Source: Hoeflea sp.
GTDB taxonomy: Bacteria > Pseudomonadota > Alphaproteobacteria > Rhizobiales > Rhizobiaceae
Direction: 5' to 3'
Assembly: GCF_030682515.1 (NCBI RefSeq)
Contig: NZ_JAUXOD010000043.1
Location: forward strand, 1 to 46,895
DNA: 46,895 nt
The notes under the pieces: model-generated
Told to the model about the DNA's origin: nothing
What the model saw: the letters and a program-made list of their open reading frames with translations, nothing else
The model's database searches: none
Shown: piece after piece, positions 33,958 through 42,709 of the stretch
How positions within the stretch are numbered: the first letter of the stretch is position 1
How the letters are laid out: each line of letters starts with the position of its first letter
Made by a program: the position numbers and the translations under genes

Positions 33958-34701
33958 TCACGAACGTTCGCTTAGGCGTCGAGCCAAGCGAGTGACAAAG
34001 CGAATCAGATCGCCGCGATAGTGAAGTTTTTCGTAGTCGATGGGTTGATGTCCCTTGGTATAGGACGTGCGTTCGATCAGAAAAACCGCGCTTCCAGTTT
34101 CAACGCCAAGAGCTTGAGCCACATCCGGCGTGGCAGTGACGGCTTCAAGCCGATATTCCGCCTCGATAAGCGGTAGATCGTATTTGCCTTCGAGCAGCGA
34201 GAAGATCGGCTCGGCGTCCAGATCATGAGTGATGACCTTTTCACCGATTTCGCGTGGCAGATAGGTTTCGTCAAACGACATGACGACGCCATCGGCTAGT
34301 CGGGCGCGCTGAATCCGCATGACGAGGCTTCCGGCCGGGACGGCGAGTTGCCGGGCCACGTCCGGATCGGCAGGCACAACTTGCTTGTCTAGCAACCGGG
34401 CGGTTGGAGTGCGGCCGAGCGCTTCCATGTCTTCAACGAAACCGGTCAGCTCAGTCAGTTCCTGGGTGATTTTGGGTTGTGCAACAAAGGTACCTTTGCC
34501 GCGTCGGATTTCGACCACCCCGCGAGCCACGAGGTTTTCAATCGCTTTGCGCACTGTGGTGCGGCTGACGCCGAAGCGTTCGATCAAGCCATCTTCGGGC
34601 GGGAGTTGACTGCCAGGCAGAAGGATCGCGGCAGAAATATCGGAAATTAGAGCCGCTTCGACCTTGGCATATAGCGGGCTGTGTTCATGTTGTCTGTTCA
34701 T
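33958..34701 (-). CDS. GntR-family regulator, HutC subfamily
   Basis: A 247-residue regulator. An N-terminal winged helix (LIERFGVSRTTVRKAIENLV and the wing RRGKGTFV) is followed by a UTRA ligand-binding domain from about residue 90. It is the first gene of the gntR-tauE-DUF1634 operon and probably represses it until a ligand binds. Repeated GACATCA/TGATGTC half-sites lie directly at its start (34704-34733). Confidence 0.9.
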   Translation of the reverse strand: MNRQHEHSPLYAKVEAALISDISAAILLPGSQLPPEDGLIERFGVSRTTVRKAIENLVARGVVEIRRGKGTFVAQPKITQELTELTGFVEDMEALGRTPTARLLDKQVVPADPDVARQLAVPAGSLVMRIQRARLADGVVMSFDETYLPREIGEKVITHDLDAEPIFSLLEGKYDLPLIEAEYRLEAVTATPDVAQALGVETGSAVFLIERTSYTKGHQPIDYEKLHYRGDLIRFVTRLARRLSERS

Positions 34702-34703
34702 GC

Positions 34704-34733
34704 GACATCATAACATCGTGATGTCGTGATGTC
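34704..34733. promoter_or_regulatory. Candidate GntR operator
   Basis: GACATCA at 34704-34710 faces TGATGTC at 34719-34725, and a second TGATGTC follows at 34727-34733. These inverted half-sites sit within 32 bp of the gntR start, where a bound repressor would block transcription of its own operon. Confidence 0.65.
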
Positions 34734-34831
34734 AATTGAGGTTTCGTGCCGTAAATATTTGATGTTGCATGTTTCCTTGTAAGCATGGACAATAAATTAT
34801 GTTTTTAGCGGCAACCAACAAGGAGTCAACC

Positions 34832-35278
34832 ATGCAAAGCATGACCATAGAGCAGCTACGCGCTGCAAGTAACGCCGGCGGCGTGTCTGGCGTTACCTTG
34901 AAAGGGCAGGGCGGGGCGTTCCTCGTTCAGATCGACACCCGCAGCGGTTCCGGTGCCGTGCTGTCGAAGGCCCGTAGCACCGAGCCGCGCCGCTTCGGCA
35001 ATCCGCTGGCCGCGTTGAACGTGCTGCGTGATATTGGTATCATGGTAGGACAGTTCGACGCGAGCGAATACGACCCGGCAGAGAAGGAACACGACGCCGG
35101 CAACCGGGGCAGGGCAGACGCCATGCGCGGAGCACATGAAGCCGCAGCCTATAACCAGTGGCTGGCCGGCGAGATTCAGGCATCCATTGACGACCCCCGG
35201 CCGAGCATCCCGCACGACGAAGTCATGGCCGAAATGAACGCCGATATTGCCGCCTTGCCCAAGAAAAAACGCGCATGA
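34832..35278 (+). CDS. Probable antitoxin of a ParE-type toxin-antitoxin pair
   Basis: A 148-residue protein starting MQSMTIEQLRAASNAGGVSG. The N-terminal half is small and beta-rich; the C-terminal part (WLAGEIQASIDDPRPSIPHDEVMAEM) matches the toxin-binding segment of ParD/PaaA-type antitoxins. AAGGAG precedes the ATG, and the stop overlaps the toxin start by ATGA. It is longer than most ParD antitoxins; I recall similar long ones as passengers of Tn3 transposons and broad-host-range plasmids. It lies between two Tn3-family elements, in keeping with that. Confidence 0.82.
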   Translation: MQSMTIEQLRAASNAGGVSGVTLKGQGGAFLVQIDTRSGSGAVLSKARSTEPRRFGNPLAALNVLRDIGIMVGQFDASEYDPAEKEHDAGNRGRADAMRGAHEAAAYNQWLAGEIQASIDDPRPSIPHDEVMAEMNADIAALPKKKRA

Positions 35279-35598
35279 CGGCCAAGCCCTACCGCATTGA
35301 ATGGCGGCCGATGGCCCGCGACGACTTGCGCGCCATCGTGCACTACATCGGCAAGGACAACCCGACGCGGGCCAAGAGCTTCGGCCAGGAGTTGCGCGAC
35401 AAGACAAAGCCGCTTGCACAGCATCCCGAGCTGGGCCGCCAAGGGCGGCCGGGCTTGCCTGACTGGCTGCGTGAACTTGTCGTGCATCCAAACTACATCG
35501 TTTTTTATCGTGTGCTGGCCGAGGCGCGCACCGTCGAGATTTTGAGAGTGAAACACGCGGCGCAACAAACGCAGTGGTTACCAACCCCGGCGCGCTAA
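35275..35598 (+). CDS. RelE/ParE-family toxin
   Basis: A 107-residue protein with the ParE pattern (WRPMARDDLRAIVHYIGKDN, then HPNYIVFYRVLAEARTVEIL). Complete by length and motifs. It overlaps the antitoxin by 4 bp. A terminator overlaps its last codons and stop. The target (gyrase or ribosome) cannot be decided from sequence. Confidence 0.9.
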   Translation: MTAKPYRIEWRPMARDDLRAIVHYIGKDNPTRAKSFGQELRDKTKPLAQHPELGRQGRPGLPDWLRELVVHPNYIVFYRVLAEARTVEILRVKHAAQQTQWLPTPAR

Positions 35599-35610
35599 CG
35601 CCGGTTTTTT
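35587..35610 (+). terminator. Rho-independent terminator overlapping the toxin stop codon
   Basis: CCGGCG (35587-35592) pairs with CGCCGG (35599-35604) around loop CGCTAA, followed by six Ts. The loop contains the TAA stop of the toxin gene, so the last codons double as the terminator stem. Confidence 0.85.
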
Positions 35611-35624
35611 CAGGAGTGGCGAAG

Positions 35625-35828
35625 ATGAATACAGATCAAAACTTGGGCGCAACGCCCGCAGAAGTGGAGGCCCTTGTGTCGGAATTTTTCGAGCAGATGG
35701 AACCGAAAGTGAAGAAGGGCAGGGCGTGGACGTTCCACCGCTTGAATGCCGCTTGCGACACCCCGGACGGGGAGCGCGTGCAGGCCGTGCTTGGGTCCAT
35801 CCCCGCAAAGGTACAGAATGCGACATAG
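35625..35828 (+). pseudogene. Small gene truncated by the Tn3-family transposon end
   Basis: A 67-codon frame with CAGGAG upstream, starting MNTDQNLGATPAEVEALVSE. The family is not recognised. The last 11 codons and the TAG stop lie in the left inverted repeat of the transposon (35793-35828). The original C-terminus is therefore lost, or the gene was always this short by chance. It follows the TA pair after the terminator. Confidence 0.5.
35793..35828 (+). repeat. Tn3-family transposon left inverted repeat
   Basis: 36 bp, starting GGGTCC and ending GCGACATAG. It differs from the right repeat at positions 7 and 10 only. Confidence 0.9.
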
Positions 35829-35860
35829 GATTTCCGGTCGGCATCACGACAGTCTGCCGG

Positions 35861-36502
35861 TCAGGCGTTGGCCGTAGGCAGTGTGTCGGGGTCGACTTTC
35901 AGGACGCGCCTTGCATGATCGCGCAGCTGGCCGGCCGGGCCGACGTAACGATAGAGGGTTGCGCGACTGATGTTGAGTTCACGGCATAGGTCTGCAACAT
36001 TGGTGTCGCGATTGGCCATGGCGGACTGGGCCAGACGGATCTGATTTTTGGTCAACTCGAATTGTCGTCCGCCTTTACGGCCCCGCGCGCGCGCAGCCGC
36101 GAGACCTGCCATGGTGCGTTCGCGATTGAGATCACCCTCGAATTCGGCTAGGGCCGCGAATATCCCGAATATCAGTTTGCCGCTTGATGTGGTGGTGTCT
36201 ATATCGGCGCCCTGGCCGGTGAGGACGCAAAGCCCGACGCCTCGTTCCGAGAGCGCGCGCACGGTCGTGACCAGGTGTTTGAGATCGCGACCGACCCGGT
36301 CGAGCTTCCATATATAAAGAGTATCGCCCGTACGCAGAGCTTTCAGGCAAGCTTCCAGGCCGGGACGGTCATCCCGCTTTCCCGACGCTTCATCCTTGTA
36401 GACATGGTCAGGAGCGACGTCAGCGGCGGCGAGCGCATCCATCTGCAGGTCGAGTGCCTGCGAGCCGTCTGCTTTGGAAATCCGCGCATATCCGAGCTTC
36501 AT
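35861..36502 (-). CDS. tnpR: Tn3-family serine resolvase
   Basis: A 213-residue serine recombinase starting MKLGYARISKADGSQALD, with the catalytic Ser at position 9. The conserved arginines lie in YIWKLDRVGRDLKHLV and FEGDLNRERT, and the C-terminal helix-turn-helix in LCRELNISRATLYRYV. The start at 36502 is chosen for the family-typical N-terminus; the ribosome-binding site is weak, and the frame is open upstream to 36712. It is transcribed away from the transposase, with the res site between. It should resolve cointegrates of this transposon. Confidence 0.9.
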   Translation of the reverse strand: MKLGYARISKADGSQALDLQMDALAAADVAPDHVYKDEASGKRDDRPGLEACLKALRTGDTLYIWKLDRVGRDLKHLVTTVRALSERGVGLCVLTGQGADIDTTTSSGKLIFGIFAALAEFEGDLNRERTMAGLAAARARGRKGGRQFELTKNQIRLAQSAMANRDTNVADLCRELNISRATLYRYVGPAGQLRDHARRVLKVDPDTLPTANA

Positions 36503-36632
36503 GCCTGTTTCACAGACGGTCGTTTGTGTGACGCCGGCAAAACTGTCTGCCAGCACGATCAAATATGTATCATATCCCGTCTCATAAATAAAGGATATCA
36601 AACCCAATCTGAAATGAAAAGAGACACAGTCC
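36503..36632. promoter_or_regulatory. res/promoter region of the Tn3-family transposon
   Basis: 130 bp between divergent tnpR and tnpA, AT-rich (ATATGTATCATATCCC and CATAAATAAAGGATATC near 36565-36600). The position is that of a Tn3 res site, which doubles as promoter for both genes; individual subsites were not separated by eye. Confidence 0.6.
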
Positions 36633-39600
36633 ATGCCACGCATGCAAATTCTCTCGCCGGCCGAACAGAGTGCCTTCGACACGCCACCTCGGATGAACGC
36701 TGCCCAGCGCAAAGCTGCCTTCGATTTACCTATCGGTTTCCAAAAGGAGGCCGAGCAATTGCGAGATCCAGTTCACCAGATTGGATTTTTGTCTGAATGC
36801 CCGGTTATTTCCGCCATAGTCGGCGATGCTTCGCTCCGAAGACATTCCACGCCAACGACATTGCATACATCGCCGGCTGGCTGGGGCAGAACGCCGCAAT
36901 ATTCGAGGCCAGCGCCTACCAGGATCGGACGCGTCAGCGTCATGAACGCGCCATAGAACGCCTGACCGGATTCCGGGCTCTGAAGAGCGACGGCGAGACG
37001 CATCTGTCTCACTTGATCGACCAGAAAGTCAGGGCGCACGAAAAACCAAAAGCCATCTTCCATGCCGCGGTTGAACATCTGCTGACGAACCGGATCGCAC
37101 TCCCTGGCTACCGCCGCTTGCAGGAATTGATCCTGTCCGCCATCGGTCGTTTCAGAACCCGCGAGATGGCTTTGGTCGATGCCCACCTGCCCGAAAAACT
37201 TGGCCGAGAGCTCGACCGGCTTCTCGGTGAGGGCCAAGAAACAGATGGGATTCTACGCAGCCGCATGGCTGTCCTGAAGCAAAATTCGCAATCCGTCCGT
37301 CCCCGGTCCGTCAAGGACAGGCTGGCCAATCACACGGATCTGTCGACCCTGTTTCAGCAGCTCGAACCGATCATCGAGATGTTGGGCTGGGATCGAAACA
37401 GCGCACGCAACTATGCGCTGGCTGTGATGAAATCAGATCCGCACGATCTGCGGCGTAGAAAGCCGGCAGACCGCTATCTCCACCTCATCGCCTTTGTCGT
37501 CCATCAATATTTCGCGCTCCAGGACAACCTCGTCGCCACGCTGCTCAGCTCCGTAAAGGCGACCGAGACTGCGGCAACCCGCGAGTTCAAGGATTGGTGC
37601 TATATCGAGAGGAAATCTCAGGCCGCAAAGTTGCGGGCTCGCATACAGGCTTTCGAGGATCATTTCCAATCCGCCATGACGACCCTACGCGGTGTGTTCG
37701 AAGCCGACGACCTCACCGACGCCGACAAGCTGCACAGCCTCCATCTCCTGCTGTTTCCGGTCGATGCGGAGCCGGTGTTGTCCAATGCCATTCTAAAAGA
37801 CATGAAGGATGACGCGAGCGTTTCGCAGACCGAGGACGCCCGCTATTACGACATTCTGGAAGCCAGATCCCGTCGCCTGCAAAACCAGGTGTCGGGCGTC
37901 ATGAAGTCCTTGTCCTTCCAGGTGGAGCCACATATCAAGCCGCTACTGGCGGCGCTGGTGCATTTCCGCAAAGCTGATGGTCAGGTCACCAGATCGGCGC
38001 CCTCCGGGTTCCTGGATCCCACCGAGCGCAAAGCGGTCGGAAGCGGTGCTGACTTCCGGCCGTCGCTTTATAAGGTCATGCTGTTCCAGCACGTCACCAA
38101 GGCGATCAAAGCCGGGGGCGTGAACCTTCCGCAATCCCACAAATATCAGCCCCTGGACGGCTACCTGATCAGCGCTGAACGCTGGCGGCGCGATCGCGAC
38201 CAACTGCTGGAACGAGCAGGAATGACCCGGTTCTCGGACCCGGAAACCGTGCTTTCGGTGTTGAAGCAAGCCCTGAATGACCAGTTCCTCCTGACCAACC
38301 GCAACATCGCAGAAGGCAAAAACCTCCATGCGACGGTCACAGCAGTCGGCCATCTTAAGCTCAACACGCCCAAGCAGGAGGAGATCGAAACGGCAGCACT
38401 TTCCAAGATTTTGCCGCAACGGCACTATGTGCCGCTGTCGGAAATCCTCAATACCGTCAATGTGGCCAGCGGCTTTGCCGAAAGCCTGTCGCACCTGCGC
38501 CAGCAATACGTCAGACCGGTTTCGACCGCCGTTCTCCTGGCCGGCGTGATTGGATTGGGCTGCGGTATCGGTCTGCGGAAAATGGCGCGCATTTCCGGCT
38601 CGATCAAGGAAGACACGCTCGACCACGCCGTCAACTGGCACTTCTCCAGGGAAAACCTCATCGCCGCCAACGACCGCATCGTCACCTTCATGGACAGTCT
38701 CGATCTCCCGGAAATTTATCGCCGCAGAACCGACCAGACCCATACGGCCAGCGACGGCCAAAAGTTCGAGGTCACCGTCGATTCCCTGAACGCCGGACAT
38801 TCCTTCAAATATTTCGGCAAAGGTCAGGGAAGCAGCGCCTACACCTATGTCAGCGACAAAATCCTGCTCTGGTATTCCACCGTCTTCAGCGCCGCCGAGC
38901 GCGACAACGCTTATGTCATCGACGGGCTGATGCACAACGACGTGGTCAAATCGACGATCCATTCGACCGATACCCACGGATATTCCGAGGCAATCTTCGC
39001 CGCCACCTATCTCATCGACATTTCCTATGCACCCAGGATCAAGGGTCTGAAGCGCCAAACCCTCTACGGCTTCAAATCAATGGCCCACGAAGGCCGGAAA
39101 ACCTGGGCAGTCCAGCCGGATAAATATGTCGACGAGGACGTCATCCGCACCCATTGGGAGGAAATCCTCCGGTTCATGGTGACCATCAAGCTCAAGGAAA
39201 CGACGGCCTCGGACATCTTCCGGAGGCTCAACTCCTATTCCAGACAGAACAGTCTATACACAGCACTCAAGGCGTTCGGACGCATCGTCAAAACCCTGTT
39301 CATCCTGCGCTACATCGACCGTGTCGATCTGCGAATGGACATCGAAGCCATGCTCAACAAGGTCGAACTGGCCAACCGGTTCACGCGCGCAGTCGCCGTT
39401 GGCAGCCCGCGCGAGTTCATCTTCGCCCTGCAGGAAGATCAGCAGGTCGCCGAAGCTTGCAACCGCCTCATCAAGAATGCCATTATCTGCTGGAATTATC
39501 TCTATCTTGAAACGCGCCTTCGGGCGGCCGATCCCGAAACGCACGCCGAGATGATGAAGACCGTCAAGGCCCATTCGCCGCAATCCTGGGCGCACATCAA

Positions 39601-39679
39601 CATGCTGGGGGAATACGATTTCTCCGACAAAACGCTCGCAGATAGCTTCGGGATCCTCCCCCTGAAAACCAGCCCTTGA
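36633..39679 (+). pseudogene. tnpA: Tn3-family transposase with a frameshift near its start
   Basis: From 36633 the frame reads MPRMQILSPAEQSAFDTPPR, then QRKAAFDLPIGFQKEAEQLR and HQIGFLSE, as expected for Tn3 transposases. The homology then continues in another frame from 36797 (GYFRHSRRCFAPKTFHANDIAY) for 960 residues to the end. Two extra bases, or one missing base, near 36798 explain it. The DDE residues are visible in TVDSLNAGHS, IHSTDTHGYSE and YLYLETRLR. ATG 36797 directly follows a TGA in its own frame, so internal initiation is conceivable but would lack the first 55 residues. A sequencing error is the other possibility. Confidence 0.85.
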
Positions 39680-39747
39680 AACCAGGCCGCCAATGGGGGA
39701 GCAAAAAACCTCAAATCGGCCAAAACTTCAATGTCTTGGCCAAAACT

Positions 39748-39783
39748 CTATGTCGCATTCTGTACCTTTGCGGTGACGGACCC
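39748..39783 (-). repeat. Tn3-family transposon right inverted repeat
   Basis: 36 bp, the reverse complement of the left repeat apart from two positions. It lies 68 bp after the transposase stop. Confidence 0.9.
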
Positions 39784-40172
39784 AAATTTCTATGATTGTG
39801 AGTATGGTATTGCGGCTTGATGGCCTGACCCATGCTACGATTAATTGTGTGTCATTGCGTTGACGTGTCGACCGTCAAGTCGCTCCGGCCACGGGCGAGA
39901 TGTGACCTCATAGGAGCCTGACGGGTACGCCCCTTCACAGTCCTGTCCCCTCGGATCGGTGTCTGGGCATTCTTAGCAATGAGGGCATCATGAAGACCAC
40001 ACATGCAGTTATTATCGGCATCGATACGCATAAGGCAACGCATGTTGCGGATTTCGGATTAACGGGACATCGATTCCGGTAATTCCCGGACAGTCGTTTC
40101 TGCTACGTCCCTCAGGAACTCTTACAAAACCGGAACCGTCCACAAATGACTGCGCCTTCTGCACTACTTGGC
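39784..40172. other. IS110 left-end remnant and junction region
   Basis: 39.8-39.99 kb is GC-moderate non-coding DNA upstream of an IS110-type start and probably derives from the guide-RNA end of that element. From 40083 to 40172 I see no gene; the sequence around 40065-40140 (GGACATCGATTCCGG...) looks like another IS end, but I could not assign it. Confidence 0.45.
39990..40082 (+). pseudogene. IS110-family transposase remnant, first 20 codons
   Basis: Reads MKTTHAVIIGIDTHKATHVAD, the standard opening of an IS110 transposase with the first catalytic Asp (GIDTHK). It then breaks off after about 20 codons and stops at 40082. The rest of the element is absent. Confidence 0.65.
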
Positions 40173-41018
40173 TCAAGCGTCCGCTTCGACTCGCTGGTGC
40201 TGTTCTCCAAGCCCATCGATGCCGAGACGCATCGTTTGACCGGGGCGGAGGTATACGGGTGGGCGATGACCCATACCGACGCCCGGCGGGGTTCCCGTGC
40301 TGATCACATCGCCCGGCTGCAGACTCATGAAACGGCTGAGATAGCTGACGATGTGCGCCACGCCGAACACCATGGTCCGCGTTGAGCCAGACTGGTATCG
40401 CGTCCCGTCGACGTCGAGCCACATGTCGAGGTCCTGGGGATCGGCGACTTCGTCCGGGGTCACGAGCCACGGGCCGATCGGGCCAAAGGTATCGCAACCC
40501 TTACCCTTGTCCCACGTGCCACCACGGTCCATCTGGAACTCGCGCTCGGACACGTCGTTGATGACGCAAAAGCCTGCGACATGCTTTAGGGCGTCCGCCT
40601 CGTCGATATACTTGCCGCCCGTTCCGATTACCACGCCGAGCTCGACCTCCCAGTCCGTCCTGGTCGAGCCGCGCGGGATCAGCACCGAGTCGTTAGGCCC
40701 GCAAATAGAGCTGTTGGCCTTTAGAAACACGACGGGTTCCGCCGGCAGGGGCAGGCCCGCCTCGGCGGCGTGGTCGGCATAATTGAGACCGATGCAGATG
40801 AACTTGCCCACCCCGGCCACGCAGGGGCCATAGCGGAAGCCTTCCTCGACCAGGGGCAGCGATGTCCGAGCCACGCGGCGCAATGCCTCGAGCCCGGCCG
40901 GGGACAGGACGTCCCGGCCGATGTCGTCCACAATGCCCGTGAGATCGCGGCAGCGACCCTCGTCGTCGAGTATGCCGGGTTTTTCCTGCCCTTTCAGACC
41001 ATGACGGAGGAGTTTCAT
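40173..41018 (-). CDS. Fumarylacetoacetate hydrolase (FAH) family protein
   Basis: A 281-residue enzyme. The FAH fold shows FICIGLNYADHAAEAG, the metal-binding pair in DWEVELGVVIG (Glu124, Glu126) and Asp155 in INDVSERE, then STRTMVFGVAHIVSYLS and GDVISTGTPPGVGMG. Family members cleave C-C bonds in acylpyruvates or hydrolyse 2,4-diketo acids; close types include 2,4-diketo-3-deoxy-L-fuconate hydrolase and ureidoglycolate-lyase-like enzymes. It is the last gene of the catabolic cluster, 255 bp after the UxaA gene, and probably gives the final split to pyruvate or a similar product. Confidence 0.9.
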   Translation of the reverse strand: MKLLRHGLKGQEKPGILDDEGRCRDLTGIVDDIGRDVLSPAGLEALRRVARTSLPLVEEGFRYGPCVAGVGKFICIGLNYADHAAEAGLPLPAEPVVFLKANSSICGPNDSVLIPRGSTRTDWEVELGVVIGTGGKYIDEADALKHVAGFCVINDVSEREFQMDRGGTWDKGKGCDTFGPIGPWLVTPDEVADPQDLDMWLDVDGTRYQSGSTRTMVFGVAHIVSYLSRFMSLQPGDVISTGTPPGVGMGHRPPVYLRPGQTMRLGIDGLGEQHQRVEADA

Positions 41019-41273
41019 GTTGGACTTATCCTTCTAAGATAGAGTCAAGGTTGGTTTGTGGAAGACGCGTGGCGGACGCGTGCGAAGACATTGATGCAGT
41101 TCCCTTGCCCGCGGGGTGCCTTCGGCCGGGCTCGTGCACCAGCGGTTTATAACCTGTACGGAACGAACAAGCTTCAGGCAGCACTCCGGACGCAGTGGAG
41201 CGACCCGGAAATGGCCAGGGTTGGCGAAGGTCGTATGGCGCATCGCACATCCCTGTTGCCAAAAGCCGCGAGG

Positions 41274-42425
41274 TCACAAACCAACGGGGATCGGCGCGAA
41301 CTCCAGGTGACCGGTGATTTCGGCGGTCGTCAGCCGACCGTCCGAGACAGCCTCGATCGCTTCGACGATGCGATCTCCCGCGTCGCGAAGCGACTGCCCC
41401 CTGGTCAGGACGTCGCTGATATCGACATCGAGATGCTGGCGCATGCGCGCGACCGTGCGGGGATTGCTCGTGACCTTCAAAACCGGACTGATCGGGTTTC
41501 CGACCGGATTGCAGGATCCGGTGGAAAACAGGATCATTTGCGCGCCGCAGGCACTCATCCCTGTCACCACTTCGCTGGCCGCCGAAGGCGAATCCATGAA
41601 GTAGAGGCCGGGTCTGTCGGGCCGCTGGCCATAGCTCAGAACGTCCTGGATCGGATGGGTGCCGGTCTTCATGATCGCACCCAGGGATTTCTCCTCGATC
41701 GTCGTGATGCCGCCGCGGACATTATCGGGCACGGGGTTGACGCCGAGAAGGTCAATGCCAGCATCCATGGCCATCTTTTCATTGGCTTCGACCGCGCTGT
41801 AGATCTTCCGCGCGACATCCTCGTTCACGGCGCGCCGCGCCACGATGTGTTCCGCTCCCAAGATTTCGGTGGTCTCCGAAAAGATTGCTGTGCCGCCGCG
41901 TTCCAGAATGCGGTCGACGGCTTCGCCGATCGCCCCGTTGGAGGCCACGCCCGAGGTGGCGTCCGAGCCACCGCACTTGACCCCGAATATGAACCCCTCG
42001 AAGTCCGAGGCCGGATTCCGGCGCGCTTCGGATGCGCCGAGGACCATCCACATGGCTTTGTCGACACCCGCGTGCACGGCGCTCATTGTGCCGCTTTCGA
42101 GCACAAGCACGCTGTCGACGGGCTTTGCCGTTTTCTGCGTGACCTTGTCCAGAAGGGCCTTTGTCGACTCAGGCTCGTAGCCGACCAGAAGCACCGCGCC
42201 GACGTTGGGATTGAGCACGACACCTTCTAGCGTGCGCTCGAGACGCTCACGATAGATCCCGATCTCGTTTCGACCGAAGGGATGAACTAGCGGCAAGGTT
42301 CCCCTGACGGCGGTGGCGATCAGTTCCACGGCTCGGTTGCAGAATGAATTCAGGGAAAGTATCACGACATGGTTGCGGATCCCGGGCTGCTGGTCGATCC
42401 GAAAGACTGAGAATTCGCCCATCAT
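41274..42425 (-). CDS. UxaA-family lyase, large subunit (altronate dehydratase / sulfolactate sulfo-lyase SuyB-like)
   Basis: A 383-residue protein. The family signatures are GRNEIGIYRERLERTL, GVKCGGSDATSGVASN, FSETTEILGAEHI and CNPVGNPISPVLKVTSNPRT. Family members eliminate water from sugar acids (altronate, galactarate) or sulfite from sulfolactate. The SAF-domain partner, fused in some members, is a separate gene here, overlapping by ATGA, as in SuyAB. Cys in KCGGSD and CNPVG fit the family's iron or iron-sulfur site. Which substrate it uses is not decided; the neighbouring enolase-superfamily and FAH genes favour an organic acid. Confidence 0.85.
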   Translation of the reverse strand: MMGEFSVFRIDQQPGIRNHVVILSLNSFCNRAVELIATAVRGTLPLVHPFGRNEIGIYRERLERTLEGVVLNPNVGAVLLVGYEPESTKALLDKVTQKTAKPVDSVLVLESGTMSAVHAGVDKAMWMVLGASEARRNPASDFEGFIFGVKCGGSDATSGVASNGAIGEAVDRILERGGTAIFSETTEILGAEHIVARRAVNEDVARKIYSAVEANEKMAMDAGIDLLGVNPVPDNVRGGITTIEEKSLGAIMKTGTHPIQDVLSYGQRPDRPGLYFMDSPSAASEVVTGMSACGAQMILFSTGSCNPVGNPISPVLKVTSNPRTVARMRQHLDVDISDVLTRGQSLRDAGDRIVEAIEAVSDGRLTTAEITGHLEFAPIPVGL

Positions 42426-42709
42426 CTAGCCCCTCCCCGGAGCGACCTGATATTGTGCACATGCACATGCTCGCCGATGTCGATGGCGCGTTTCGCTGCC
42501 CCGATCGTCTCGGCGAATTTGATCACGGGCTCGTCCGCGCCAATGCGTTTCACTGCAAACTTGTGTCCGTAGGGAACGGCATCGGCGAAGACGATCGATG
42601 TCCCGTTGACTGTGACGGTGTTGTCGGCGGCGAAGTCGGACAACGCCATTGCGACGTTGTCCTCCTCGTGAAGCCAAAGCCACTTCGGCGCTTCGGGCGC
42701 AGATGTCAT
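42422..42709 (-). CDS. SAF-domain protein, UxaA-family small subunit
   Basis: A 95-residue SAF-domain protein (KWLWLHEEDNVAMALSDFA at the start; IGEHVHVHNIRSLRG at the end), the small subunit of UxaA-type lyases. It overlaps both neighbours by 4 bp (ATGA at 42422-42425 and 42706-42709), so all three should be translated in a fixed ratio. Confidence 0.88.
   Translation of the reverse strand: MTSAPEAPKWLWLHEEDNVAMALSDFAADNTVTVNGTSIVFADAVPYGHKFAVKRIGADEPVIKFAETIGAAKRAIDIGEHVHVHNIRSLRGGAR

Larger units (their letters stand above)
35793..39783. mobile_element. Tn3-family transposon (about 4.0 kb) with 36-bp inverted repeats
   Basis: Bounded by GGGTCCATCCCCGCAAAGG... at 35793-35828 and the inverted counterpart at 39748-39783, which match at 34 of 36 positions. 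Inside are a divergent resolvase and transposase and a res region, the minimal Tn3 plan with no passenger gene. The flanks (GTGCTT on the left, AAATTT on the right) do not form a 5-bp target duplication, so one side has probably been rearranged since insertion. Confidence 0.9.

Noticed and set aside
36786-36799. Programmed -1 frameshifting at ATTTTTG in the Tn3 transposase
   Set aside because: Slippage at the T-run would enter a frame with TGA at 36794-36796 and terminate, so it cannot produce the full protein.
41019-41273. Possible small gene between the FAH and UxaA genes
   Set aside because: Open frames here lack ribosome-binding sites and homology; the stretch is more likely non-coding.
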